Shown in pieces: positions 7,442-15,678 of a stretch of 57,192 bases of DNA. Origin of the DNA: Mycetocola reblochoni REB411 (lineage in GTDB: Bacteria; Actinomycetota; Actinomycetes; Actinomycetales; Microbacteriaceae); contig NZ_FUKR01000017.1 in the NCBI RefSeq assembly GCF_900163835.1, positions 1 to 57,192 on the forward strand, read 5' to 3'. The position numbers were made by a program, and so were the translations under genes. The stretch's first letter is position 1; the number at the start of each line of letters is the position of its first letter. The notes under the pieces are model-generated. The model was not told where the DNA came from and made no database searches. It was given only the letters and a program-made list of their open reading frames with translations.

Positions 7442-8487
7442 GGTCGTCTGGCCTCCCTGAGGACGAGCGCGAGCAGATAGCCGCCGCCGAGGACGGCGGT
7501 GACCACGCCGACCGGCAACGACATCGGGAAGAGGTGGGCGGCGGCGACGTCCGACGCGGCCAGCAGCAGGGCCCCCGCGGCGGCCGAGCCGAGCAGGCCC
7601 GTCCCCCCTCCGCCGGTGAGCAGGCGTGCGAGCTGGGGGGCGACGAGCGCGATGAAGGCGATGGGTCCCGTCACGCTGGTGATCACGGCTGTGAGCAGCA
7701 CCGCGATCGAGAGCAGCAGCACCCGGGAGCGGCCGACGGAGACGCCCGTGGACGCCGCCGCGCCGTCCCCGAGCTCCAGCTGACGCATCGCGGGGCCCCG
7801 CACGCCGGCAAGCACGGCGAGGAGCAGGACCGCGGCGGCCGAGGGGACGAGCTCGGCCGCCGACACGTCGACGAGCGTGCCCTGCCCCCAGATGCTCACG
7901 GTGGTGGCGGCGCGCGTACTCATCCGCAGCACGAGTATCGAGTTGACCGCGGTGAGGGCGGAGGCGACGGCGATCCCGACGACGATGAACCGGGTCCCGG
8001 ACAGGCCGGAGCCCGAGGACAGCGCGAAGACGATCACGGCGGTGCCGATGCCCCCGGCGAGCGCGGCGGCCGTGACCGCCCACGACCCGCCCAGCGTCAT
8101 CGAGGCCAGCAGCGCGCCCGTGTACGCGCCCGCGCCGATGCCGACCACGTCCGGGCTGCCCAGGGGATTGCGCGTGACCGACTGGACGATGGCCCCCGCG
8201 ACACCGAGCCCCGCACCGTAGACGATCCCGGCCAGCGCGCGGGGCAGCCGCCACTCGAGCACCACGCGGTTGCTGAAGCCGTGGTCGCCGCCGCCGAGGA
8301 TGTCGGCGACCTGGTCGAGGGGGACGGGGTACCGGCCGAGCGACACGGACAGCTTGAAGGCGGCGGCACCGCCGAGGAGCGTGACGACGACGAGCACGAC
8401 CGTCCGGGTGTTCACCACCGTCGACGTCGGGCCGACCCTGAGCACACGCCGCGCCCGGCCGAAGTCGACGAGCGATGGACCCGTCAT
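7438..8487 (-). CDS. FecCD-family siderophore permease (second subunit)
   Basis: 349 residues with about nine or ten transmembrane helices. Diagnostic FecCD/BtuC stretches: LPRALAGIVYGAGLGVAGAI, VTRNPLGSPDVVGIGAGAY, and FIALVAPQLARLLTGG near the end, which is the loop contacting the ATPase. An N-terminal cytoplasmic stretch of about 30 residues precedes the first helix. With the neighbouring permease it should form the heterodimeric channel for ferric-siderophore import. ATGA overlaps on both sides show tight translational coupling. Confidence 0.93.
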   Translation of the reverse strand: MTGPSLVDFGRARRVLRVGPTSTVVNTRTVVLVVVTLLGGAAAFKLSVSLGRYPVPLDQVADILGGGDHGFSNRVVLEWRLPRALAGIVYGAGLGVAGAIVQSVTRNPLGSPDVVGIGAGAYTGALLASMTLGGSWAVTAAALAGGIGTAVIVFALSSGSGLSGTRFIVVGIAVASALTAVNSILVLRMSTRAATTVSIWGQGTLVDVSAAELVPSAAAVLLLAVLAGVRGPAMRQLELGDGAAASTGVSVGRSRVLLLSIAVLLTAVITSVTGPIAFIALVAPQLARLLTGGGGTGLLGSAAAGALLLAASDVAAAHLFPMSLPVGVVTAVLGGGYLLALVLREARRP

Positions 8488-9500
8488 CGCACGGCCCCCA
8501 CGCCGCGACCGGTGGCCCCGCGGGCCAGGGCGACCAGGGCGGGTGCTCCGATGACCGCCGTGATCAGACCCGCCGGCGCCTCGCCCGGCGGGATGACCAC
8601 CCTGCCGATGACGTCCGCGAGCAGCAGCAGGGCCGCCCCGGCCACGGCGCTGTACGCCAGCGCCCAGCCGAGCCTGTGCCCGACGAGCGCACGCGCCAGG
8701 TGCGGCACCATGAGCCCGATGAAAAGGATGGGCCCGCCGAGCGCCGTCGCCCCTCCCGCCAGCAGCATCACCGCGATGGCTGCGCCCAGCCGCGTCCGCC
8801 CGACTCGGACGCCGATGCCGCGTGCCCCGTCGTCGCCGAGCGCGAGCTGACCGAGCGGTCGGGCGACGGCGAACGCCACGACGACGCCGAGCACGATCAC
8901 CAGCGCGCCCGTGCCGATCGCGTCGAGCTCGCGCGCGGCCACGTCGCCGGACATCCAGCCGCGCAGTGCGTTGAAGCGGGCAGAGTCGAGCACGGCGAGC
9001 GCCGTGGACACCCCGGTGAGGACGGCCGTCACGGCGACGCCGGCGAGCACGATCGTGAACGGCGACCCCCGTCCGACGGTGAGCGAGAGCGCGTACACGA
9101 ACAGCGAGACGACGAGGGCGCCGAGCAGTGCGAAGCCGATGTACGCGTCGGCGCTGCTCAGTCCGACGACGCCGACGGCGATGACGACGGCGAGACCCGC
9201 CCCCGCGTTGACGCCGAGCAGTCCCGGATCGGCGAGGGGGTTGCCGATCAGCGCCTGCATGACGGCACCGGCGACCCCGAGCGCCGCGCCGACCAGCAGG
9301 GCGTTGAGTGTGCGGGGCAGGCGCATCTCACGGACGATCGTGGCCGTGTCGCCCGTCCCTCCGCCCAGGGCGGCGGGGAGCACGCGGTCGGGCGCGACGT
9401 CGCCCGCACCGACGAACAGGCTGCCCGCGGCCAGCAGCACGAGCAGCACGGCACCGAACAAAAGCACCGCCGCCCGTGCGCCGGGTGCGTCACCCCGCAT
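8484..9500 (-). CDS. FecCD-family siderophore permease (first subunit)
   Basis: 338 residues, about nine or ten transmembrane helices. Family stretches include RLPRTLNALLVGAALGVAGAVMQ, IGNPLADPGLLGVNAGAGL and FIGLMVPHLARALVGH. The ADPGLLGVN form is that of FepD-like subunits, while the partner has GSPDVVGIG as in FepG-like subunits, so they look like a proper heterodimer. It overlaps the preceding ABC half-transporter gene by 11 nt and the next permease gene by 4 nt. Confidence 0.93.
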   Translation of the reverse strand: MRGDAPGARAAVLLFGAVLLVLLAAGSLFVGAGDVAPDRVLPAALGGGTGDTATIVREMRLPRTLNALLVGAALGVAGAVMQALIGNPLADPGLLGVNAGAGLAVVIAVGVVGLSSADAYIGFALLGALVVSLFVYALSLTVGRGSPFTIVLAGVAVTAVLTGVSTALAVLDSARFNALRGWMSGDVAARELDAIGTGALVIVLGVVVAFAVARPLGQLALGDDGARGIGVRVGRTRLGAAIAVMLLAGGATALGGPILFIGLMVPHLARALVGHRLGWALAYSAVAGAALLLLADVIGRVVIPPGEAPAGLITAVIGAPALVALARGATGRGVGAVR

Positions 9501-11223
9501 CGATGCGCCAGTCGAGGGTGCCGCTCCGCTCCGTCCAGAACCGGGCGTAGCTCGGGCTCGTCGCCAGGAGCGTCGCGTGGTCGCCGACCGCCTCGACCCC
9601 GCCCCGGCCGTCGAGGACGACGATCCGTTCGGCCTGTCGGATGGTCTGCAGCCGGTGGGCGATGACGATGAGCGTCTTCCGTCCGGCGAGCTCGGCGAGG
9701 CCGCGCTGGATGAGCGCCTCGCTCTCGACGTCCAGCGCCGCCGTGGCCTCGTCGAGAAGCACGATCGGCGCGTCCTTCAGGAGCGCGCGGGCGATGGAGA
9801 CCCGCTGCCTCTCGCCACCGGAGAGCGTCCCCCCGCTCTCACCCACCCGGGTGTCCAGGCCGTCGGGCAGACGGTCGGCGATCTCCGACACGCCGGCGCG
9901 CCGCGCGACCTCCTCGACCTCCGCGTCGTCGGCGTCCGGACGGCCGAGCCTGATGTTCTCGCGCAGGGTGTCCTCGAACAGATAGACGTCCTGGAACACG
10001 ACCGACACCTGGGCGAGGGTCGCCCGTGTGCCGAGCTCGCGCACGTCGACGCCGCCGATACGCACCGACCCCGCCTGCACGTCGACGAAGCGCGCGATGA
10101 GCCGGGCGATCGTGCTCTTGCCCGAGCCGGACGGCCCGACGATCGCCGTCATGCCGCCGGAGGGGGCCTCGAACGAGACTCCGTTCAGGACCGGCTGCTC
10201 GGGCAGGTAGCCGAAGGTCACGTCCGCGAAGGCGACCCCCGCATCCCGCGGCGCGGCCGGCGTGTCCGGCTCGGGCAGCACCTCGGCCGTCATCAGCCGG
10301 TCGATCTGCGCGAGCGTGCGGTTGGAGGTGTCGATGCCCTCACCGAACGGCAGCCCGTGCGAGGCGAACCAGGTCGCGACCACCTGAAGGATCAGAAGCG
10401 CCACCGCGGTGGGGCCGTCGAGGCCGCCCTGAACGGTGCGCCAGACCAGCACCCCCACGACGACGAGCATCGTGCCGTAGGCGACGAGGTCGTAGAGGGC
10501 CATGCCGCGGTTGCTCGCGGAGAGGACCCTCTCCGTGGCCGCCCGCTGGGCAGCGACGGCCTCACGCACGGCACGCTCGGCCAGCGAGTCGGGGCCGGCC
10601 GCACGGACGGCGGGCTGTGCGGAGGCGAACTCGAGCACGCGTGCACCCGCCGCCTCGTTCATCTCGTCCGAGCGGAGACGGAGCAGGCCCTCCCTCCGCC
10701 GCACCGCGCTCCACACGAGCACGACCGCGATGCCGCCGAGCAGCATCGCCGCGCCGACGGCGGGGTCGACGACCACGACGGCGACGGCGACGATCAGGGG
10801 CACGGCCGTCGCCTGCCACACCGGGCGCAGGAACGAGTTGGGCGCGTTGGCGGCGAAGGCGACGCCGCGGGAGGTCAGGGTGCTGATCGCCCCGATGCGC
10901 TCGCCGTCGAACCAGCCGATCGGCAGCCGCATGATGCGCTCACCGATGACCTCGTGCATGCGCAGGATGAGTGCCGCGCCGGAGCGCTCGCCGTACACGG
11001 TGCTGACCATGTCGACCGCGAGCGCGGCGAGCCCGGTTCCGGCGATGGCCACGATGACGGGCACGGCCGCGGTGGGGTCGGCGGAGAACAGGGCGCGGAC
11101 CAGCGGGATGACCAGCACCAGCGTGGCCGAGACGAGCAGGATGGCGATCGCGGTGAGCGCCAGATAGGCGACGAGCCTCCGTCGGGCCGCGGCGTCGGCG
11201 ATGTCGTACAGCCGCCGGATCAT
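9490..11223 (-). CDS. IrtB-like ABC half-transporter (exporter fold, siderophore-associated)
   Basis: 577 residues: an N-terminal six-helix ABC transmembrane domain (about 15-300) and a C-terminal nucleotide-binding domain with GPSGSGKST, LSGGERQRVSIARALL, IVLLDEATAALD and switch IAHRL. It resembles IrtB, which with IrtA forms an exporter-fold heterodimer that imports ferric siderophores in mycobacteria and related actinobacteria. The ATG chosen overlaps the stop of the IrtA-like gene as ATGA; a longer reading exists upstream but lies inside that gene. Role is inferred from its position inside a siderophore uptake operon; export of the unloaded siderophore is the alternative. Confidence 0.85.
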   Translation of the reverse strand: MIRRLYDIADAAARRRLVAYLALTAIAILLVSATLVLVIPLVRALFSADPTAAVPVIVAIAGTGLAALAVDMVSTVYGERSGAALILRMHEVIGERIMRLPIGWFDGERIGAISTLTSRGVAFAANAPNSFLRPVWQATAVPLIVAVAVVVVDPAVGAAMLLGGIAVVLVWSAVRRREGLLRLRSDEMNEAAGARVLEFASAQPAVRAAGPDSLAERAVREAVAAQRAATERVLSASNRGMALYDLVAYGTMLVVVGVLVWRTVQGGLDGPTAVALLILQVVATWFASHGLPFGEGIDTSNRTLAQIDRLMTAEVLPEPDTPAAPRDAGVAFADVTFGYLPEQPVLNGVSFEAPSGGMTAIVGPSGSGKSTIARLIARFVDVQAGSVRIGGVDVRELGTRATLAQVSVVFQDVYLFEDTLRENIRLGRPDADDAEVEEVARRAGVSEIADRLPDGLDTRVGESGGTLSGGERQRVSIARALLKDAPIVLLDEATAALDVESEALIQRGLAELAGRKTLIVIAHRLQTIRQAERIVVLDGRGGVEAVGDHATLLATSPSYARFWTERSGTLDWRIDAG

Positions 11224-13004
11224 CGATCCCCCTCCTCGGGGACGTCGCCCCTGTCCCTGGCGATCTGATAGCTGCGCCACATCCGTGCGTAGAGGCCGTC
11301 GCGCTCCAGCAACTGGTCGTGCGTGCCCCGCTCGGCCAGCTCGCCGCGCTCGAGGACGGCGATCTGCTCGGCCGAGGCGATGGTGTGCAGCCGGTGGGCG
11401 ACCACAAGCAGGGTGCGTCCCCGGGTGAGCTCCGCGAGCGCACGCTGGATGTCGGCCTCGGAATCTGGATCCGCGAAGGAGGTCGCCTCGTCGAGCACGA
11501 GGACGGGGGCGTCCATCAGGATCGCCCTCGCGATGGACAGCCGCTGCTGCTCGCCGCCCGAGAGCGTCGCCTCCTCGCCGACGATCGTGTCGTAGCCACG
11601 CGGAAGCCGCAGCACCCGCTCGTGGATCTGCGCGGACCGGGCGGCGGCGACCACCTGGGCCTCGTCGGCGTCCGGGCGGGCGAGACGGATGTTGTCCCTC
11701 ACGGACAGTCGAAGCAGGTACGGCCGCTGGAACACGAAGGCGACCCGGCGGTACAGCTCCGCGGCGGGGAGGGAACGCGTATCGACACCCCCGATCCGGA
11801 CGCGGCCCTCATCGGGGTCGAGCAGCCGGGGGACGATGGACGCCAGGGTCGACTTTCCCGATCCCGAGGGACCGACCAGCGCGGTGACGGTCCCCTCCGT
11901 CAGCTCCAGGCTCACCCCGTCGAGCGCCGTCGGCCCGTCCGCGTAGCGGAACTCGACCGCGTCGAGCTCGACGCCGGAGCCCTCGGGCCGCGCGGTCGGG
12001 TCGCCGTCCGGCTGGCCGGGCATCCGGAGGAAGTCCACGATGCTCGCCGCCGCCCCCCGCGCCTCCCTGAGGAACTGGGTCATCTGCATCATCAGGTAGA
12101 GCGGGCCGGCGATGTTGGCGCTGAGCAGCACGGCGGGCAGCAGCAGCAGAGGGTCGGCGCCCGCGACGATCAGCAGGGAGGCGCCGACGGCGGACACCAC
12201 GATCGCGAAGGCGGGGGAGGTGAACGCCATCATCAGCGCCGAGCCCCTCGTGGTCGACTCCATCCACTCGGAATACATGCGGTGGTGGTTCCTGGCACTG
12301 CGGCTGAACCGCTCGTGTCCCCGCTCCGAGACCTCGAAGACCTTGATCGGCGCGATGCCCCTGACGAACTCGACCACGGCGGAGCTCAGGTCGGCGAGGG
12401 CCGCGTTGTACTGCGCGAAGCGCGTGGCCATGTTCCGGAGCATCAGCGGCAGGCTCGCGATGGCGAGCGCGAGCGGGATCAGCGCGATGAGCCCGATCCG
12501 CCAGTCGATGACGAACAGCAATACGACGCTCGCCAGCGGGCGCACGAGGCCGTTGGCCGTGTCGGGGATGAGGTGGGCGATGAGCTGGTGGACCTTGGCC
12601 ACGTCGGCCTGGATGACCTTCGTGACCCGTCCGGAGCCCGCGCGTGCGAACCAGTCCAGTCGCAGGCGGAGAGCCTGGTCGATCTGACGCAGCCGCAGCT
12701 CCTCGGCGAGGCGGGCGTCCGCGAGGTGGCTGATCCCGTAGCCGGTGACCGTCAGCGCCTGCGACACGACGACGCTGGCGACGAGGCCGACGACCGCCAC
12801 GAGCGTGTCCGCACCGTCCGCCCGCCCGAGGAGCGAGCGAACGAGGTCCATCGCGAAGAGGACGGGCAGGACGCCGCCGACGGCACCGAGCGCGGACAGC
12901 GCCCCGGCCAGGAGCACACGTCCGCGCACGGGCGCGGCCAGTTCACGGAAGGTGACGGGTGCCGCCCCCTCTCCGTCCCGCGGCGCCGACGCGTGCTCGG
13001 CCAT
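11220..13004 (-). CDS. IrtA-like ABC half-transporter (without reductase domain)
   Basis: 594 residues, fused transmembrane and nucleotide-binding domains: Walker A GPSGSGKST, signature TLSGGEQQRLSIARAIL, Walker B VLVLDEATSFADPDSE, switch VVAHRLHT. The Walker B follow-on ATSFADP matches the YbtP/IrtA group. Mycobacterial IrtA is about 860 residues with an N-terminal FAD-binding siderophore-interaction domain that reduces the iron; this protein begins directly with the membrane domain, so any reductase must be encoded elsewhere. It starts 1 nt after the binding-protein stop codon. Pairs with the IrtB-like protein. Confidence 0.85.
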   Translation of the reverse strand: MAEHASAPRDGEGAAPVTFRELAAPVRGRVLLAGALSALGAVGGVLPVLFAMDLVRSLLGRADGADTLVAVVGLVASVVVSQALTVTGYGISHLADARLAEELRLRQIDQALRLRLDWFARAGSGRVTKVIQADVAKVHQLIAHLIPDTANGLVRPLASVVLLFVIDWRIGLIALIPLALAIASLPLMLRNMATRFAQYNAALADLSSAVVEFVRGIAPIKVFEVSERGHERFSRSARNHHRMYSEWMESTTRGSALMMAFTSPAFAIVVSAVGASLLIVAGADPLLLLPAVLLSANIAGPLYLMMQMTQFLREARGAAASIVDFLRMPGQPDGDPTARPEGSGVELDAVEFRYADGPTALDGVSLELTEGTVTALVGPSGSGKSTLASIVPRLLDPDEGRVRIGGVDTRSLPAAELYRRVAFVFQRPYLLRLSVRDNIRLARPDADEAQVVAAARSAQIHERVLRLPRGYDTIVGEEATLSGGEQQRLSIARAILMDAPVLVLDEATSFADPDSEADIQRALAELTRGRTLLVVAHRLHTIASAEQIAVLERGELAERGTHDQLLERDGLYARMWRSYQIARDRGDVPEEGDR

Positions 13005-13005
13005 G

Positions 13006-14034
13006 TCAGCCGCCGATCGCGGTGGCGAAGTCGTTCCAGCGCTGGCCGTCGTCGCCGACCACCCCCGGCTCGTCCTGCCCCGAGGCGATGCTCACGAGGT
13101 CCCGGAGGACCCAGTAGGTGGAGAACGCGGCGCCGCCCGACCACAGGTCCCCGTCGACGGCGAGCGAGCGCCCGTCCTCGACCGCGGTGAGCGAGGGGTA
13201 GAGCGGCATGTCGGTGATCCCCTCCCGGTTGTACTGGGCGGCGACCGCGACGGCGAGGACGTCGGCGTTCTGCTCGGCGAGCTTCTCGGGCGAGAACACC
13301 GTCCAGCCGCCGAAGGCACTGCCGTCGGCGGGGACCTCATCCTGGAGGGCGGGACGGGCGAAGCCCGCATCGGCGATGGTGCCGTGCAGCGAGTTGGCTC
13401 CGTCCATGTGCAGCGGCATGTTCTCCTGCGCGTAGGACATGACGACCGACAGCGATGTGCCGTCGCCGTCCTGCTCGTCGGCTGCCCGCTGTGCGAGCGT
13501 GTCAAGGACGTCGCTGACGCGGGCGGCCTCGTCGGCGCGGTCGAAGTACTCGCCGTACGCGGTGATGATCTGCTGGCCGTCGGCCTCGTTGTAGAGCCCG
13601 CCGACGAGCGGGGCGATGCTGGCGTAGTCGGGGCCGGCGGTGAACCCCTCCGCCGCGGTGCCCACGATGAGGTCGGGCTCGTGCGCGGCGACCTCTTCCA
13701 GCTCCGGGTAGAACGACGTGGTCGAGGCGATCTCGATGCCCTCGGCCTCGAGCACGGCGCGGGGGGCGGCGGTGCGCCATGAGTCGAAGACGACATCCGG
13801 GGTGATGCCGATGCTCAACAGGTTGAGCGCCGAGGGCTCGTCGAGCGCGACGATACGCTCCGGCTCGACCGGGATCTCCGCGGTGCCGGACTCACTGACG
13901 ATCGTGCGGGTCCCGGCCGTCGTCGCGGTGGCCGGGCTGCTCGCGGCGGTGCCCGAGCATCCGGTGAGGACGGTGACGGCGGCGACAACAACGACGCTCA
14001 GGGGGAGTGCGCGATGGCGCGGGGCTGCGGGCAC
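13006..14034 (-). CDS. Siderophore-binding lipoprotein (ABC transporter substrate-binding protein)
   Basis: 342 residues. N-terminal lipoprotein signal with lipobox LTGC, so Cys26 should be lipidated and the protein tethered outside the membrane. The rest is a class III (FepB/FatB, PF01497) binding protein: RIVALDEPSALNLLSIGITPDVV, PELEEVAAHEPDLIVG, and a helical linker near 165-200. It delivers the ferric siderophore to the FecCD permeases. The GTG start is chosen because AAAGGA (14040-14045) sits 5 nt upstream and the signal peptide then has the right length; upstream in-frame starts would place residues before the signal. First gene of the six-gene operon, 72 nt after the iron box. Confidence 0.9.
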   Translation of the reverse strand: MPAAPRHRALPLSVVVVAAVTVLTGCSGTAASSPATATTAGTRTIVSESGTAEIPVEPERIVALDEPSALNLLSIGITPDVVFDSWRTAAPRAVLEAEGIEIASTTSFYPELEEVAAHEPDLIVGTAAEGFTAGPDYASIAPLVGGLYNEADGQQIITAYGEYFDRADEAARVSDVLDTLAQRAADEQDGDGTSLSVVMSYAQENMPLHMDGANSLHGTIADAGFARPALQDEVPADGSAFGGWTVFSPEKLAEQNADVLAVAVAAQYNREGITDMPLYPSLTAVEDGRSLAVDGDLWSGGAAFSTYWVLRDLVSIASGQDEPGVVGDDGQRWNDFATAIGG

Positions 14035-14105
14035 AGCGGTCCTTTCTCGAGGAGGGAGGGTGTGTCCGAGCACGGACTCGAACGTCATTCTAGTAATCGC
14101 CATCT

Positions 14106-14124
14106 TATGGTGAGGCTCACCTAA
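14106..14124 (-). promoter_or_regulatory. DtxR/IdeR-type iron box upstream of the siderophore operon
   Basis: Minus strand TTAGGTGAGCCTCACCATA, matching the known 19-bp DtxR consensus TTAGGTTAGCCTAACCTAA at 15 positions. Its core GGTGAGCCTCACC is palindromic apart from the central base. It lies in a local AT-rich patch (14085-14127) where the promoter should be, so an iron-loaded DtxR/IdeR would block transcription. The iron regulator itself is not recognised in this window. Confidence 0.88.
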
Positions 14125-14260
14125 AACGCGAGCACGCCCGCGGACTCGCGCGACGCCGTGGGCACCACCTCGGGCACACGGAGACGGACCTCGCTCACAG
14201 GCGGGCAGGCGACCGGGCTCCGCCGGCACGGCGGGCCGCGCGGCAGACGGCCGGGGCTCG

Positions 14261-14971
14261 CTAGCGCTCCGTCGGCAGCAGCGTCTCCAGACCGGCGATC
14301 AAGGACTCCACGAGCAGCCGGTAGTACTCCGCGTCGATGGCCTCTCCCCCGCCCTCGGGATCGTCCGACAGCGGCCCGAGCACCTCGGTGATCATCCGGC
14401 CGATGCCGGGGCTGTCCGCGCCGATCCCGGAGAAGAGCCGTCGCATCGTGGCGTGGTCGCGCGGCCCGTCGTCGCCCGCCTCGAGACGGTCATCGTTCCT
14501 GGTGATGCTCAGCATCGCCGAGTTGGTCAGCATCGCGTAGACCAGCGCAGGCCGCGGAAACCCCGCACGGTCCAGGGTCGAAATCCCCGCGTCGAGGAAC
14601 GCCTCGATGCCGGGGAACGTGGGCCCGTGCATGACCAGCCACTTCGCCACACCCGGGTACGGCGCGAACAGCGGCCGCGCCGAGTAGAAGAACGTGCGGA
14701 ACCACTCCTGCCACGGCAGCTCGGCCGACGGCGGCCGGAGCTCGCCCAGCAGCCGCTCCACCACGCCGCGGACGATGCGATCGCGCCCGCCGACATGGTG
14801 GTAGATCACCGAGGGCGCGACGTCGAGGGCGGCGGCGAGGTCCCTGATCGTCCACGAGTTGAGGCCGCGACCGTGCGACAGCTCCCTGGCCGCGTCGATA
14901 ATGCGCGCGGGGGTGAGGCCGAGGCGGCGCTCGGGCCCCCTCCGCGCCTTCCCGCTCCCGCTCCCGCTCAT
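14261..14971 (-). CDS. TetR-family transcriptional regulator
   Basis: 236 residues. TetR helix-turn-helix at about residues 14-65: LTPARIIDAARELSHGRGL, then TIRDLAAALDVAPSVIYHHVGGRDRIV. The rest is a helical ligand-binding domain of unknown specificity (PWQEWFRTFFYSARPLFAPYPGVAKWL). The N-terminus is a short Ser-Gly run (three CCCGCT hexamers). The ATG at 14971 is chosen because GAGGA lies 7 nt upstream; a GTG at 14992 would add seven residues but has no visible ribosome site. Downstream of, and co-directional with, a GNAT gene, with a gap of 10-30 nt. Confidence 0.88.
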   Translation of the reverse strand: MSGSGSGKARRGPERRLGLTPARIIDAARELSHGRGLNSWTIRDLAAALDVAPSVIYHHVGGRDRIVRGVVERLLGELRPPSAELPWQEWFRTFFYSARPLFAPYPGVAKWLVMHGPTFPGIEAFLDAGISTLDRAGFPRPALVYAMLTNSAMLSITRNDDRLEAGDDGPRDHATMRRLFSGIGADSPGIGRMITEVLGPLSDDPEGGGEAIDAEYYRLLVESLIAGLETLLPTER

Positions 14972-15002
14972 CGAGCCGTCCTCGTCAGCCACCGCGAACG
15001 AC

Positions 15003-15644
15003 TCAGGCCCTGGCCTCGCCGAGGACGACGGGGCGCACGGCGGCCGCGATCCGTTCGTCGAGGCGCAGCTCGATGCCCGGCCACTCGGCGGCGAGGATCG
15101 AGTACACGGCGGTGTCCCTCCAGCTGCCGTCCGCCCGGCGCTGCTGGCGACGCAGCACGCCCTCGAACTGGGCGCCGAGACGCTCGATCGCCCGACGGGA
15201 GCGCTCGTTGCGGGAGTCGGCCTGGATGTGGACGCGACCGTAGCCCGCGTCGAAGACGTGCCGGATCAGCAGGCGCTTCGTCTCGGCGTTGACGACCGTG
15301 CCCCAGACGGCCGGCGCGTAGGCGGTCCAGCCCAGGTGCAACAGCTCGTTGGCCGGGTCGATGTGGCCGAGGCTCGTCGTCCCGACGACGGCACCGTCGT
15401 CGGGGCCGCCGATCAGGCGCACCGTGAAGACGATGTTCTCGCCGCCTCGCCGAAGGTAGCCGTCCATCATGCTCCGGAAGCCGTCGACCGTGTCCGGCCG
15501 TGCGCCGGGCCCGCCCGCGTAGCCCCCGGTGAAGACCTCGGGGAAGCAGATGGCCGCGAACAGCGGCTCGGCGTCGGCGTCGGCGAGGGGGTCGAGCCGG
15601 ACGGCGGAGCCGATCAACGGGACGGCGGCGGGACGGTCGAGCAT
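15003..15644 (-). CDS. GNAT family N-acetyltransferase (RimJ/RimL-like)
   Basis: 213 residues. The pattern is that of Acetyltransf_3 proteins: N-terminal VRLDPLADADAEPLFAAI, central LGWTAYAPAVWGTVVNAETKRLLIRHVFD, then the RimJ/RimL hallmark VHIQADSRNERSRRAIERLGAQFEGVLR. Transfers acetyl from acetyl-CoA, often to N-terminal or antibiotic amines; target not predictable. GGAGG four nt before the ATG fixes the start. Upstream in-frame sequence has no domain support. Probably co-transcribed with the TetR gene that follows. Confidence 0.88.
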   Translation of the reverse strand: MLDRPAAVPLIGSAVRLDPLADADAEPLFAAICFPEVFTGGYAGGPGARPDTVDGFRSMMDGYLRRGGENIVFTVRLIGGPDDGAVVGTTSLGHIDPANELLHLGWTAYAPAVWGTVVNAETKRLLIRHVFDAGYGRVHIQADSRNERSRRAIERLGAQFEGVLRRQQRRADGSWRDTAVYSILAAEWPGIELRLDERIAAAVRPVVLGEARA

Positions 15645-15678
15645 GGCACCTCCGGGGGCTGGCTGATGTGGCGCACCC

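Noticed and set aside
8911-11268. 785-codon plus-strand frame opposite the siderophore transporter genes
   Set aside because: Crosses several well-supported genes on the other strand; composition typical of high-GC shadow frames.
14261-14992. TetR start at the GTG 14992
   Set aside because: No ribosome site; the ATG at 14971 has GAGGA at proper spacing. Kept only as an alternative.
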